Shown: positions 21,960 through 29,807, counted from the first letter of the stretch. The stretch: 64,000 bases of DNA from JANXVR01 sp034667405 (GCA_034667405.1 JAXDJX010000018.1:280273-344272); one strand, 5' to 3'. Notes: generated by a model not told the origin, from the sequence alone. A program made the numbers and translations.

Positions 21960-23011
21960 GCGACCCCCTCGAACTGCGCCAGGAACCGCACGTCGCCGTC
22001 GAACAGCATCCGGATGTCGGGGATCGCATACTTCAACAGCGCCACCCGGTCTATCCCGATGCCGAACGCGAACCCGGTGTAGCGCTCGCTGTCGTAGCCA
22101 CAGTTCTCGAGTACCTGTGGATGCACCATCCCGGCCCCGAGAAGCTCGATCCATCCGGATCCGCAGACCTTGCACCCGACACCGTCGCACTTGAAGCAGG
22201 ACACGCCCACCTCGCACCCGGGTTCGACGAAGGGGAAGAATGCCGGGCCGAGCCGAACCCTCCGCCGTTGCCCGAACAATGCCTTCGCCGCAGCTTCCAA
22301 CGTTCCTTTCAGGTCGGCGAAGGTGATCCCTTCAGCGACGGCCAGCCCCTCGAGCTGGTGGAAGACGGGCGAGTGGGTTGGGTCGGAGGTTTCGCGTCGG
22401 AAGACCCTGCCGGGGGCAACGATGTAGACGGGCGGAGGCTGGGACTGCATGGTGCGGATCTGCACCGCGCTCGTCTCCGTGCGAAGAAGCAGCTCTGGAT
22501 GGCCGGGGACGCTGACGTAGAGCGAGTCCTTCATGGTCCGCGCCGGATGGTCGGGGGGGATGTTCAGGGCTTGGAAGTTGTGCCAGTCGTCCTCGATCTC
22601 CGGGCCTTCGGCCACCTTGAAGCCGAGCGAGGTGAACACCTGGACGAGTTCGCGCTCCACGATAGTCAGAGGGTGGAAGGAGCCGTGACGCGGGCGGCGC
22701 CCCGGAAGCGAGAGGTCGAGCGCGTCGGCCGCCAGGAGCGCGGTCTCCGCGAGCGCGTCCAGCGCCGCCCGCTTGGTCTCGACGGCATCGTTCAATGCCT
22801 GGCGGGCCTCGTTCGCGAGCTTCCCGACATCGCGGCGCTCGTCCGGGCCGAGCGTCCCGAGCGACCGCTGGATCTCACTGAATGGTGACTTGCGGCCCAG
22901 GATCTCCGTCTGTGCGCGCTCGAGCGAGGCAAGGTCTTCAGCGTGTTCGAAGAGCGAGACCCCCCGGTCGCGTTCGGCTTGCAGCACCGTTCGCATCTCC
23001 CGGGCGTCCAT
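21956..23011 (-). CDS. pheS: phenylalanyl-tRNA synthetase alpha subunit
   Basis: Catalytic class II chain, 351 residues. It has an N-terminal tRNA-binding coiled coil (1-90), motif 1 and 2 regions (HPLTIVERELVQVFTSLGF; HSPVFHQLEGLAV), a Cys cluster CFKCDGVGCKVCGSGW common in bacterial PheS, and motif 3 FAFGIGIDRVALL. The ATG lies 9 bases after TAGACT with no ribosome binding site, so it is probably leaderless. It ends in a 4-base overlap with pheT. The gene follows the SpoU methylase-kinase fusion by 44 bases, an order kept in other actinobacteria. Confidence 0.97.
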   Translation of the reverse strand: MDAREMRTVLQAERDRGVSLFEHAEDLASLERAQTEILGRKSPFSEIQRSLGTLGPDERRDVGKLANEARQALNDAVETKRAALDALAETALLAADALDLSLPGRRPRHGSFHPLTIVERELVQVFTSLGFKVAEGPEIEDDWHNFQALNIPPDHPARTMKDSLYVSVPGHPELLLRTETSAVQIRTMQSQPPPVYIVAPGRVFRRETSDPTHSPVFHQLEGLAVAEGITFADLKGTLEAAAKALFGQRRRVRLGPAFFPFVEPGCEVGVSCFKCDGVGCKVCGSGWIELLGAGMVHPQVLENCGYDSERYTGFAFGIGIDRVALLKYAIPDIRMLFDGDVRFLAQFEGVA

Positions 23012-23020
23012 AGGGGGCCG

Positions 23021-23026
23021 AGTCTA
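23021..23026 (-). promoter_or_regulatory. -10 element of a leaderless pheS-pheT promoter
   Basis: Extended TG-T-TAGACT on the minus strand, ending 9 bases before the pheS ATG. No Shine-Dalgarno sequence follows. No T-box or Phe-rich leader peptide is seen in the 44-base gap. Confidence 0.6.
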
Positions 23027-23055
23027 ACAAGTGGCCCTTCAGCGGCCGGAGCATT

Positions 23056-24480
23056 TCAACCTGGTGTTGGAACCTCCAGGTGGAAGGAGAGGCGGTCACC
23101 ATCGCTGGTCCCCCAGGCGCGCCCCCCTTGGGCCGCCATGACGCCTCGCGTCACGAACAGACCGATCTTCGAACCCGCTCCCGTACCCGGGCGCCGCGGG
23201 AGGAAGAGATCCTCGACCTGCTCCGGGGTGAGGTGTCCCGCCACGCGGGAGGCGGTCATATGCAAGGTTCGGCCTGCCTGCTCGGCCCGGATCCGTATGG
23301 GCCCCTCCTTCCCCCACCACACGAGTGCTTCGAGGAACGCCAGGAGCCCCGTCTTCAGCCGCATCGGGTCGACGAACACACTGAGCGACTCCCCCACCCA
23401 CTCGACCACCGGATGGTCGGGGTCTCGCCGCTGCGCCTCGCTGATACCCACCACGAGGTCGGCGACCTCGATCTTCTCCGGGAAGGGCTCAAGGGTGCCC
23501 GACACCACACGCGCTGCATCTACGAGCTGGCGCAGGATGGTGTCCATCCGGTCCGCGTCATGCACGATCCCCTGCAACATGAGCGACCGCTGCTCCAAGG
23601 TCATCTGCTCCCAGCGCTTCTCAAGCGCGTAGCCGAACCCTTTCATCGCCGTGAGGGGCGACCGGATGTCGTGGGCGGCTGCGGAGATGATGGTCTCCAG
23701 GGCCTCGCCCGCCCGCTCGCGCTGACGCGCCCACTCGAATAGGCAGACCGTGGCTGCCGCGGCAAGGTTCAAGGATTCGGCCTTACCGAGGATGGGAACG
23801 TGGACGGTGGCGTCGGCCATCGACCGAACGGTGTCGGGAAGGCCACGCGCCTCGTTCCCGAACACCATCGCAACCGGACCGCCGACCAGGTCTGTTCGAT
23901 AGAGATCTTCCGTTCCGTCGGCGGTCATCGCGAGGATGCGGAAGCCTCTGACCTTCAGTTCGGCGAGTGTCGTCTCGGTCCCTGCGTCACGCACGAACGG
24001 CACGTGGAAGAGCGATCCTGCCGATGCCCGAACCGTCTTGGGGTTGTAGGGGTCAACGGAGGTATCCGTGAACACGACACCCCCGGCGCCCGCCGCATCA
24101 GCCGACCGGAGGACCGTTCCCGCGTTACCCGGATCGCGGACTTCATGGAGCACCGTGACGCAGCCCTCGTCAGGGAGAAGTTCGAGTCCGGCGTCAAGGA
24201 AGGGAGCGACGCCCACCAGCCCCTGCGGGGTGACCGTCGAGGTGAGCTTGCCCATGACGTCGACGCTCACCACCGCGACCTCGATGCCGGCCTGTCGAGC
24301 TCGCACGGCCATGGGTTCCAGTTCGTCGAGGACCAGGAGGGTCGTGAGGGCGCCCGCCTCGAGGGCCTCAGCCACTCCCTGGGCGCCTTCGACGAGGAAC
24401 GCCCGATCCTCATCCCGGTAGGCGCGCTTCTTCAGCCGCGCTACCGCCGCCACCTTCGGATTCTTGATAGAGGTCAGCAC
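23056..24480 (-). CDS. SpoU-family RNA methyltransferase fused to a degenerate histidine-kinase module
   Basis: A 474-residue fusion. Residues 1-100 are the substrate-binding domain and 105-250 the SPOUT methylase: motif 1 NAGTVLRSADAAG (N119 to R125), motif 2 VFGNEARG (207-213), motif 3 VPILGKAESLNLAAAAT (228-244). From about 255 the chain continues without a break into a HisKA-like dimerisation helix with an H-box AAAHDIRSPLTAMKGF (H270), then a HATPase_c-like region (335-470). In that region the G2 box is recognisable (GTGAGSKIGLFVTRGV, 432-447), but the N-box Asn and DxGxG motif are missing, so ATP binding is doubtful. No transmembrane segment. GTG start with GGAGGG. It lies between rplT and pheS, where other actinobacteria have, as I recall, separate methylase and kinase genes. 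Confidence 0.9.
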   Translation of the reverse strand: MLTSIKNPKVAAVARLKKRAYRDEDRAFLVEGAQGVAEALEAGALTTLLVLDELEPMAVRARQAGIEVAVVSVDVMGKLTSTVTPQGLVGVAPFLDAGLELLPDEGCVTVLHEVRDPGNAGTVLRSADAAGAGGVVFTDTSVDPYNPKTVRASAGSLFHVPFVRDAGTETTLAELKVRGFRILAMTADGTEDLYRTDLVGGPVAMVFGNEARGLPDTVRSMADATVHVPILGKAESLNLAAAATVCLFEWARQRERAGEALETIISAAAHDIRSPLTAMKGFGYALEKRWEQMTLEQRSLMLQGIVHDADRMDTILRQLVDAARVVSGTLEPFPEKIEVADLVVGISEAQRRDPDHPVVEWVGESLSVFVDPMRLKTGLLAFLEALVWWGKEGPIRIRAEQAGRTLHMTASRVAGHLTPEQVEDLFLPRRPGTGAGSKIGLFVTRGVMAAQGGRAWGTSDGDRLSFHLEVPTPG

Positions 24481-24508
24481 TGAGCCCTCCGGGCATCCAG
24501 ACCTGGTG

Positions 24509-24514
24509 AGTCTA
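24509..24514 (-). promoter_or_regulatory. -10 element upstream of the methylase-kinase fusion gene
   Basis: TAGACT, 28 bases before the GTG start, with a GGAGGG ribosome binding site between. It is the same hexamer as at argF, pheS and the PBP gene, but here with a short 5' UTR. Confidence 0.5.
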
Positions 24515-24551
24515 GGGGTCCGACGGGCTCAGCGGGACCGGGGGTGGAACG

Positions 24552-24917
24552 CTAGCTCGCTTCGGGCACCGCGCCCTTGGCCACATCGATCAGCTGCGCG
24601 AACGCCGAGGGGTCGTGGACGGCCAGATCGGCGAGGATCTTGCGGTCAACCTCCACACCGGCGGTCTTCAGTCCGTTGATGAACCGGGAGTACGAGATGC
24701 CGTGTGGGCGGACGGCCGCGTTGATCCGCGCGATCCACAGACGCCGGAACTGCGCCTTCCGGTCGCGGCGATCGCGATAGGCGTAGACGCCGGAGTGCTG
24801 GACCTGCTCCTTGGCGAGGCGATACCGCTTCCGTCGGCTCCCCTGGTACCCCTTGGCCTTCTCGAGGATCTCGCGACGTTTCTTCTTCGCGTGCACCGAG
24901 CGTTTGACTCGCGCCAT
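24552..24917 (-). CDS. rplT: 50S ribosomal protein L20
   Basis: L20 binds 23S rRNA and is needed early in 50S assembly. 121 residues, normal size, beginning MARVKRSVHAKKKRREILEKA and with the conserved QFRRLWIARINAAVRPHGI block in the middle. It follows rpmI by one base and is the last gene of the infC-rpmI-rplT operon. In several bacteria L20 represses this operon through its leader; the infC leader here has a terminator-like hairpin. Confidence 0.98.
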   Translation of the reverse strand: MARVKRSVHAKKKRREILEKAKGYQGSRRKRYRLAKEQVQHSGVYAYRDRRDRKAQFRRLWIARINAAVRPHGISYSRFINGLKTAGVEVDRKILADLAVHDPSAFAQLIDVAKGAVPEAS

Positions 24918-24918
24918 G

Positions 24919-25110
24919 TCAGGCTCCCAGGAGGCGCTTGATCTTCGAGCGCTCGGCCGTCACTTCGGACATACCTTCGACACGACGGCGGCGGCTGCCG
25001 CTCTTCTTGGTCAACATGTGGTTGCCCGTGGCTTTGCGGTGCAGCACCTTCCCCGTTCGGGTGATGCGGAACCGCTTGGCGGTGGAACTGTGGGTCTTCT
25101 GCTTCGGCAT
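24919..25110 (-). CDS. rpmI: 50S ribosomal protein L35
   Basis: A 63-residue basic ribosomal protein starting MPKQKTHSSTAKRFRITRTG, with the KKSGSRRRRV segment and a KIKRLLG ending, all typical of L35. It lies 2 bases after the infC stop and 1 base before rplT, in the classical IF3-L35-L20 order. Confidence 0.98.
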   Translation of the reverse strand: MPKQKTHSSTAKRFRITRTGKVLHRKATGNHMLTKKSGSRRRRVEGMSEVTAERSKIKRLLGA

Positions 25111-25112
25111 GG

Positions 25113-25811
25113 TTATCCTTCGGTCGCTGCGTCTGTTGTTGGTGCTTCCTCGGCGCTTTCAGGTGCGACGGCCGTCTCGGCAGCCTGCACCGCTTCGATG
25201 ACCTCTGCGGGCACCGCCACCTGCGATCCGGTGTCGGTCTCCTGCGAGATGGAGGCACTGCCGTTGGCGGCCGCTGCCTCCTTCGCCATCTGCTCCTGGT
25301 AGCGCTTGTTCGGGGCGATGACCATGATCATGTTCCGCCCCTCTTGCTTCGGCATGGCCTCCACGACGATGCTCTCGCCCAGGTCCGTGACCAATCGATC
25401 GAGGATCTTACGGCCGAGATCCGTGTGCGCCATCTCGCGCCCCCGGAACATGATCGTGATCTTGACCTTGGCTCCCGACGTCAAGAACCGCGAGACGTGG
25501 CCCTTCTTCGTGGCGTAGTCGTGCGGGTCGATCTTCGGGCGGAACTTGATCTCCTTGAGGTCGACACGAGACTGCTTCTTCCGCGCTTCCTTCTGCCGGA
25601 TATCGCGCTCGTACTTGTACTTGCCGTAGTCCATGATCCGACACACGGGTGGATCGGCCTGCGGCGCTACCTCAACGAGATCGAGATCGAGATCCTGGGC
25701 CTGGCGGAGCGCGTCCTGCGTGGTCACCACGCCGATCTGCTCACCGTCCGCACCCACCAGTCGAACCTGGGGAGCCCTGATCCGGTCGTTGATCCTTGGA
25801 TCGGTCGAGAC
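25113..25811 (-). CDS. infC: translation initiation factor IF-3 (non-canonical start codon)
   Basis: IF3 proofreads the start codon in the 30S initiation complex. From the start chosen the protein has 232 residues: the conserved STDPRINDRIRAPQVRLVG N-terminus, MDYGKYKYE linker region, and the C-terminal KITIMFRGREMAHTDLGRK domain, plus an Ala/Glu-rich tail of about 45 residues. There is no ATG, GTG or TTG in frame between an upstream TGA (25818-25820) and the conserved INDRIR. The codon matching the usual Met is GTC (25809-25811), 7 bases after GAGGTG; ATC (25791-25793) is another option. The first canonical start, GTG at 25757, would remove the conserved N-terminus. Rare start codons are a known feature of infC, where IF3 limits its own synthesis. 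Confidence 0.9.
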   Translation of the reverse strand, partial: VSTDPRINDRIRAPQVRLVGADGEQIGVVTTQDALRQAQDLDLDLVEVAPQADPPVCRIMDYGKYKYERDIRQKEARKKQSRVDLKEIKFRPKIDPHDYATKKGHVSRFLTSGAKVKITIMFRGREMAHTDLGRKILDRLVTDLGESIVVEAMPKQEGRNMIMVIAPNKRYQEQMAKEAAAANGSASISQETDTGSQVAVPAEVIEAVQAAETAVAPESAEEAPTTDAATEG

Positions 25812-25828
25812 CCCGCATCACCTCTTTC

Positions 25829-25856
25829 GAAAGAAAGGCACCGGACGCGCCGGTGC
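25829..25856 (-). terminator. terminator-like hairpin in the infC leader (possible attenuator)
   Basis: On the minus strand GCACCGG-CGCGT-CCGGTGC forms a 7-bp stem (25838-25856) followed directly by CTTTCTTTC. It lies between the promoter and the infC ribosome binding site, so read-through of this hairpin could set expression of infC-rpmI-rplT. An upstream GTGC could pair with the GCAC of the stem as an alternative fold. Confidence 0.5.
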
Positions 25857-25881
25857 ACTCGAGCCACACGCACAGGCATGG

Positions 25882-25911
25882 AGTATAGGCGCCGGGGCCC
25901 ACGGGTGTCGA
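25882..25911 (-). promoter_or_regulatory. promoter of infC-rpmI-rplT
   Basis: TCGACA (-35, 25906-25911), 18-base spacer, TATACT (-10, 25882-25887), in the 143-base gap between the cupin gene and infC. The predicted leader is about 65 bases and includes the hairpin at 25838-25856. Confidence 0.65.
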
Positions 25912-25954
25912 CGCTCGGTTAGCTCGGCGTCCGAGCCGATGTCCAGGTCAGACC

Positions 25955-26305
25955 CTACCAATCCGGCTCCAGCGAACGACCGTAGGCGTCCTCGAGGCGT
26001 TGCGTGTCATCCTCGGTGGTGTAGCCATAGGCTATCTCCAGGATCCGGCCGCGCTGATCCCCGACGCAGCGGATCCGGTGAGTTTCCTCCGCGGGGATCA
26101 TGAACTCCTGGCCGGGCGCCGCCTCCACCACGCGATTCCCGATCTCGATGGTGAGCCCCGCGTCCAAGACTACCCATGTCTCGTCGCGCATGCGGTGATA
26201 GTGGACGCTCGTCTCCTGGCCCGGCTCAACCGTGATGACGCGCACGCTCGAGGGCTGATTCCAGGAATAGGTGACCACTTTGCCCCAGGGCTTCGTCAGG
26301 TTCAT
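25955..26305 (-). CDS. cupin protein resembling the C-terminal domain of mannose-6-phosphate isomerase type II
   Basis: A 116-residue single cupin domain. It begins MNLTKPWGKVVTYSWNQP and carries SVHYHRMRDETWVVLDAG (metal-ligand His pair and Glu), FMIPAEETHRIRC (third His) and a LEDAYGRS ending, the pattern of the isomerase domain that ends bifunctional ManC/AlgA proteins. Here it stands alone with no nucleotidyltransferase part. The ATG overlaps the ribH stop by 4 bases (ATGA), so it is translated with the riboflavin genes. Whether it isomerises a sugar phosphate, or has a role tied to flavin precursors, cannot be told from sequence. Confidence 0.85.
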   Translation of the reverse strand: MNLTKPWGKVVTYSWNQPSSVRVITVEPGQETSVHYHRMRDETWVVLDAGLTIEIGNRVVEAAPGQEFMIPAEETHRIRCVGDQRGRILEIAYGYTTEDDTQRLEDAYGRSLEPDW

Positions 26306-26781
26306 CGTGCATCCCCTTTCGGCAGTTGTGCGAGCAGGTCGGCCATGCGCAAGGCTGCCTCTGCGGCCTCCCACCCCTTGTTCCCGTGGGAGCCCCCGGC
26401 GCGCGCTTCCGCCTGCGCCAGATCCTGCGTTGCCAAGACCTCGAAGATGACCGGCACGCCCGTTTCGGCAGAGATGTCCATGATCGCCCGGGCCGTTTCG
26501 TTCGCTACGAGTTCGAAATGGTAGGTGTCGCCTTTGATGACCGCGCCGAGGCAGATGATCGCGTTGTTGGTCCCGGTGTCGGCGAGCCGCCTGGCGATCA
26601 GCGGGATCTCGAACGCGCCCGGCACCCACACCACATCGACGTCATCCGCATCGACGCCGTGGCGGGTCAGGGCGTCGACCGCTCCGGCGACAAGCGTATC
26701 GGTGACCTGGCCGTTGAACCGCGCAGCCACGATCGCCACGCGCCGTCCCCGGCCATTGGTCGCCCCTTCGAAGGTGCTCAC
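26302..26781 (-). CDS. ribH: 6,7-dimethyl-8-ribityllumazine synthase
   Basis: Penultimate step of riboflavin synthesis: condenses the pyrimidine made by RibD with the butanone phosphate made by RibBA. 159 residues with the signatures VAIVAARFN (substrate site), VVWVPGAFEIPL, CLGAVIKGDTYHFE (with catalytic-region His) and a GGSHGNKGWEAAEAAL end. The GTG start overlaps the ribBA stop (GTGA). Fourth gene of ribD-ribE-ribBA-ribH and under the FMN riboswitch. Confidence 0.97.
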   Translation of the reverse strand: MSTFEGATNGRGRRVAIVAARFNGQVTDTLVAGAVDALTRHGVDADDVDVVWVPGAFEIPLIARRLADTGTNNAIICLGAVIKGDTYHFELVANETARAIMDISAETGVPVIFEVLATQDLAQAEARAGGSHGNKGWEAAEAALRMADLLAQLPKGDAR

Positions 26782-28043
26782 CGCTCCCCGACCCCCGTGT
26801 CCAGTCCGTCGATGAGGTGACCCATCTTCTCGCGCTTCGTTCGCAGGTAGCCGATGTTGTGGGCGGTCGGTTCGGTCTGCAGCGGGATCCGGTCGACGAT
26901 GGCCAACCCGTAGCCTTCCAATCCGGCGCGCTTGGAGGGGTTGTTCGTAAGCAGTCGCATGGTCCGGACGCCCAGGTCGTAGAGGATCTGGGCCCCGATC
27001 CCGTAGTCGCGTTGATCGACCGGGAGACCCAGGTCGAGATTCGCCTCGACGGTGTCTCGGCCCTGGTCCTGCAACTCATAGGCGCGCAGCTTGTGGCTGA
27101 GGCCGATGGCGCGTCCCTCATGTCCCCGCACGTAGAGAACCACGCCCCGTCCCTCGGCGGCCACGATCTCCATCGCCCGCTCGAGTTGCGCACCGCAGTC
27201 ACAGCGCAGCGAGGCGAACACATCACCCGTCAGGCATTCCGAGTGGACCCGGGTGAGGACATCCTGTCCGTCGCCGATATCCCCACACACCAAGGCGATG
27301 TGGGTCCGGTCGTCGAGCGTTGATTCGTACGCGAACGAACGGAACTCTCCGTAGAACGTCGGGATATCCGCCTCGGCCACCTTTCGGACCAAGACTTCTC
27401 GGTGGCGGCGGTATTGGATGAGGTCGGCGATCGAGATGATCTTCAGACCATGTTCGGTAGCCACCCGAACGAGTTCGGGCAGCCGGGCCATGGTTCCGTC
27501 TTCGTTCATCACTTCACAGATGACGCCCGCGGGGAAACAGCCGGCCATCGCGGCCAGGTCGACCGAGGCCTCGGTGTGTCCGGCTCGGCGCAGGACTCCT
27601 CCCTCCTTCGCGCGCAGCGGAAAGACGTGGCCGGGTTTCTGGAAATCGCCGGGCAGCGACTTCGGGTCTGCGACGGCGCGGGCGGTGGCCGCGCGGTCCT
27701 GAGCGCTGGTACCGGTGGTGATGGCCGGGCGGTAGTCGATGGAGATGGTGAACGCGGTCTCGTCGCCGTTGGCGTTGTTCACCATCTGCGGGATGGCGAG
27801 TTGGTCCAGACGGTGACCGGCAACAGGTAGACAGACGATCCCGCGCCCGTGGGTCACCATGAAGTTCACCGCTTCGTCGGTGCAATGTTCGGCGGCGATC
27901 ACGAAGTCACCTTCGTTCTCCCTGTCGGCGTCATCGACCACCAAGACGATCTTCCCCGCCTTGATGTCCTCGATGGCCTCCGGGATGGAGGCGAACACGC
28001 CCCGGTCGAGATCTTCCGTGAGGGTAGGTATCGGCTCGGTCAT
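26778..28043 (-). CDS. ribBA: bifunctional 3,4-dihydroxy-2-butanone 4-phosphate synthase / GTP cyclohydrolase II
   Basis: 421 residues. The N-terminal RibB domain (about 1-215) has VDDADRENEGDF and the RRAGHTEASVDLA catalytic block. The C-terminal RibA domain (about 220-410) has the zinc ligands HSECLTGDVFASLRCDCG (three Cys) followed by YVRGHEGRAIGL. Together they supply both branches of riboflavin synthesis from ribulose 5-phosphate and GTP. The ATG overlaps the ribE stop (ATGA), and the end overlaps ribH. All active-site motifs look intact, so both activities are expected. Confidence 0.97.
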   Translation of the reverse strand: MTEPIPTLTEDLDRGVFASIPEAIEDIKAGKIVLVVDDADRENEGDFVIAAEHCTDEAVNFMVTHGRGIVCLPVAGHRLDQLAIPQMVNNANGDETAFTISIDYRPAITTGTSAQDRAATARAVADPKSLPGDFQKPGHVFPLRAKEGGVLRRAGHTEASVDLAAMAGCFPAGVICEVMNEDGTMARLPELVRVATEHGLKIISIADLIQYRRHREVLVRKVAEADIPTFYGEFRSFAYESTLDDRTHIALVCGDIGDGQDVLTRVHSECLTGDVFASLRCDCGAQLERAMEIVAAEGRGVVLYVRGHEGRAIGLSHKLRAYELQDQGRDTVEANLDLGLPVDQRDYGIGAQILYDLGVRTMRLLTNNPSKRAGLEGYGLAIVDRIPLQTEPTAHNIGYLRTKREKMGHLIDGLDTGVGER

Positions 28044-28627
28044 GCTCCCTGTCCTTCCATGAGGCGCTCTACGTACTTGGCGATGACGTCGACCTCGATG
28101 TTCACCGGGTCGCCGATGCTGACGGTGCCGAGGGTGGTGACTGCAAGCGTGTGCGGGATGACCGCGATGAGGATGCCGGAGGCGCTCATCCCGGCGACCG
28201 TCAGGCTGATCCCGTCGAGGGTGATCGAGCCCTTCTCGACGACATATCGCATCAGATCTGCGGGGATGCCCACGCTGATGGAGGCGCCTCCTTCGGCGGC
28301 GGCCTCGATGGCGGTGACCGTCCCTACCCCGTCCACATGTCCCTGCACGATGTGCCCACCGAGGCGCGCGGCGAGCGTCACCGGCCGTTCCAGGTTCACT
28401 GAGTCACCGGCACGAAGCGATCGAAGGCTCGTCCTGGTGAGCGTCTCCTCCGACAGGTCGAATGTGAGACCGCCCCCGGCGTTCTCCACCACGGTGAGAC
28501 AGCAGCCGTTGACCGCGATCGACGCGCCCACGGTGCTGTCGACCGTCACCGTTCGTGCCGCGACGACGAGCCGATGCGGTGAGATCTCGCGGACCTCACC
28601 GCGTTCCTCGATGATCCCCGTGAACAC
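28040..28627 (-). CDS. ribE: riboflavin synthase alpha chain
   Basis: Dismutates two lumazine molecules to riboflavin. 195 residues with two lumazine-binding barrels: MFTGIIEERGEV at the N-terminus and the second repeat opening with GGHIVQGHVDGVG near residue 90. The N-terminal MFTG motif fixes the GTG start, which lies 32 bases inside the end of ribD, a longer overlap than elsewhere in this window. Position in the rib operon agrees with the assignment. Confidence 0.96.
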   Translation of the reverse strand: MFTGIIEERGEVREISPHRLVVAARTVTVDSTVGASIAVNGCCLTVVENAGGGLTFDLSEETLTRTSLRSLRAGDSVNLERPVTLAARLGGHIVQGHVDGVGTVTAIEAAAEGGASISVGIPADLMRYVVEKGSITLDGISLTVAGMSASGILIAVIPHTLAVTTLGTVSIGDPVNIEVDVIAKYVERLMEGQGA

Positions 28628-29714
28628 GTGCCACCACCTTCAGGTCTGGGCCGATCCGTTCGGCCGATATGAGATCGAGGTCCAAGGCTTCAGTGATCGG
28701 AGCGAACCCGGCCCCGGAAAGCACCGAGGGAGCGTCGGCGCCACCGACGAGTTTCGGGGCTAGATATAGGACGACCTCGTCGACGATGCCCTCGGCGACA
28801 GCTCCCCACGCGATCGTGGCGCCCCCTTCCAGCAGCACTCCTTGGATGTCGCGCTTCCCCAGATGCCGCATGAGCGCAGGCAAGGACACTCGGTCGTCGG
28901 CGCCGCGGTCACACACCGATACCTCCACGCCGGCGCTTTCCCATTCACGCAGGCGGGCGTCGGGGGCTCGATCCGTGGTGACCACCGAGGTCGGGACGCT
29001 GCCGTCGAAAAGGTGACCACGCGCAGGAACGCGACCGGAACTATCGACGAGCACACGCAGTGGCGGTCGGGCAGCGGCGTATGCAGGGTCACGCAGGGAG
29101 AGCGAGGGATCGTCGGCAAGAGCCGTTCCCGAACCGATGAGCACAGCGTCCGCCCACGCGCGCATCCGCTGGACGTCCCCACGGGCGTCGGTGCCGGTGA
29201 TCCATCTCGAGGTTCCATCGCCGGCCGCCGTCTTCCCGTCCAAGCTCGATGCCATCTTCAAGATGACGAACGGAAGACCCGACAAGACGTGCCGTTCGAA
29301 CGCTCGGTTGAGAACGGTTGCTCGATCGGCCTCTAGACCGACGCGGACATCCAAGCCGGCCGACCGGAGGCGGTCGAAACCGGTGCCGTTCACGACCGGG
29401 TTGGGATCGGCGATGGCCGCGATGACACGCGTCACGCCCGCGGAGAGGAGCGCCTCGGTGCACGGCCCCGTTCGCCCGGTGTGGTTGCAGGGCTCAAGCG
29501 TGACCACGGCGGTCCCTCCCCGGGCACGATCGCCGGCGGCGGCGAGCGCCATGACCTCGGCGTGGGGGGTTCCGGGACCCTCGTGCCATCCCTCCCCCGC
29601 GATCGTTCCGTCGGACGCAAGGATGACCGCACCGACCAGGGGATTGGGCGAGACACGACCGAGACCGCGCTCAGCGAGCTGGAGAGCCCGGTTCATGTGC
29701 GCCTGGTCTTCCAT
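28596..29714 (-). CDS. ribD: bifunctional diaminohydroxyphosphoribosylaminopyrimidine deaminase / 5-amino-6-(5-phosphoribosylamino)uracil reductase
   Basis: 372 residues. The deaminase domain (1-145) has the zinc motif PHAEVMAL and PCNHTGRTGPC. The reductase domain (about 148-372) has VILKMASSLDGKTAAGDG, SRWITG, and the NADPH-site VLLEGGATIAWGAV. First structural gene of the rib operon. ATG 29714 is 5 bases after GAGGAG; that ribosome binding site can be folded into a hairpin (29717-29744) downstream of the FMN riboswitch, so translation of ribD is probably shut by FMN. The 3' end overlaps ribE by 32 bases. Confidence 0.96.
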   Translation of the reverse strand: MEDQAHMNRALQLAERGLGRVSPNPLVGAVILASDGTIAGEGWHEGPGTPHAEVMALAAAGDRARGGTAVVTLEPCNHTGRTGPCTEALLSAGVTRVIAAIADPNPVVNGTGFDRLRSAGLDVRVGLEADRATVLNRAFERHVLSGLPFVILKMASSLDGKTAAGDGTSRWITGTDARGDVQRMRAWADAVLIGSGTALADDPSLSLRDPAYAAARPPLRVLVDSSGRVPARGHLFDGSVPTSVVTTDRAPDARLREWESAGVEVSVCDRGADDRVSLPALMRHLGKRDIQGVLLEGGATIAWGAVAEGIVDEVVLYLAPKLVGGADAPSVLSGAGFAPITEALDLDLISAERIGPDLKVVARVHGDHRGTR

Positions 29715-29716
29715 CA

Positions 29717-29744
29717 CATCTCCTCACTGCGGGGCGGTGAGATG
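29717..29744 (-). promoter_or_regulatory. ribosome-binding-site sequestering hairpin of the FMN riboswitch
   Basis: In the RNA, CAUCUC (29739-29744) can pair with GAGAUG (29717-29722), covering part of the GAGGAG Shine-Dalgarno sequence (29720-29725) of ribD. No U-tract follows, so the switch more likely acts on translation than on transcription. Confidence 0.55.
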
Positions 29745-29807
29745 GAAGGGCGCATACAGCCGATACCGGCCCACGCGGAGCGTGGCGGTGGGGCTGTTCG
29801 CGCCTGT

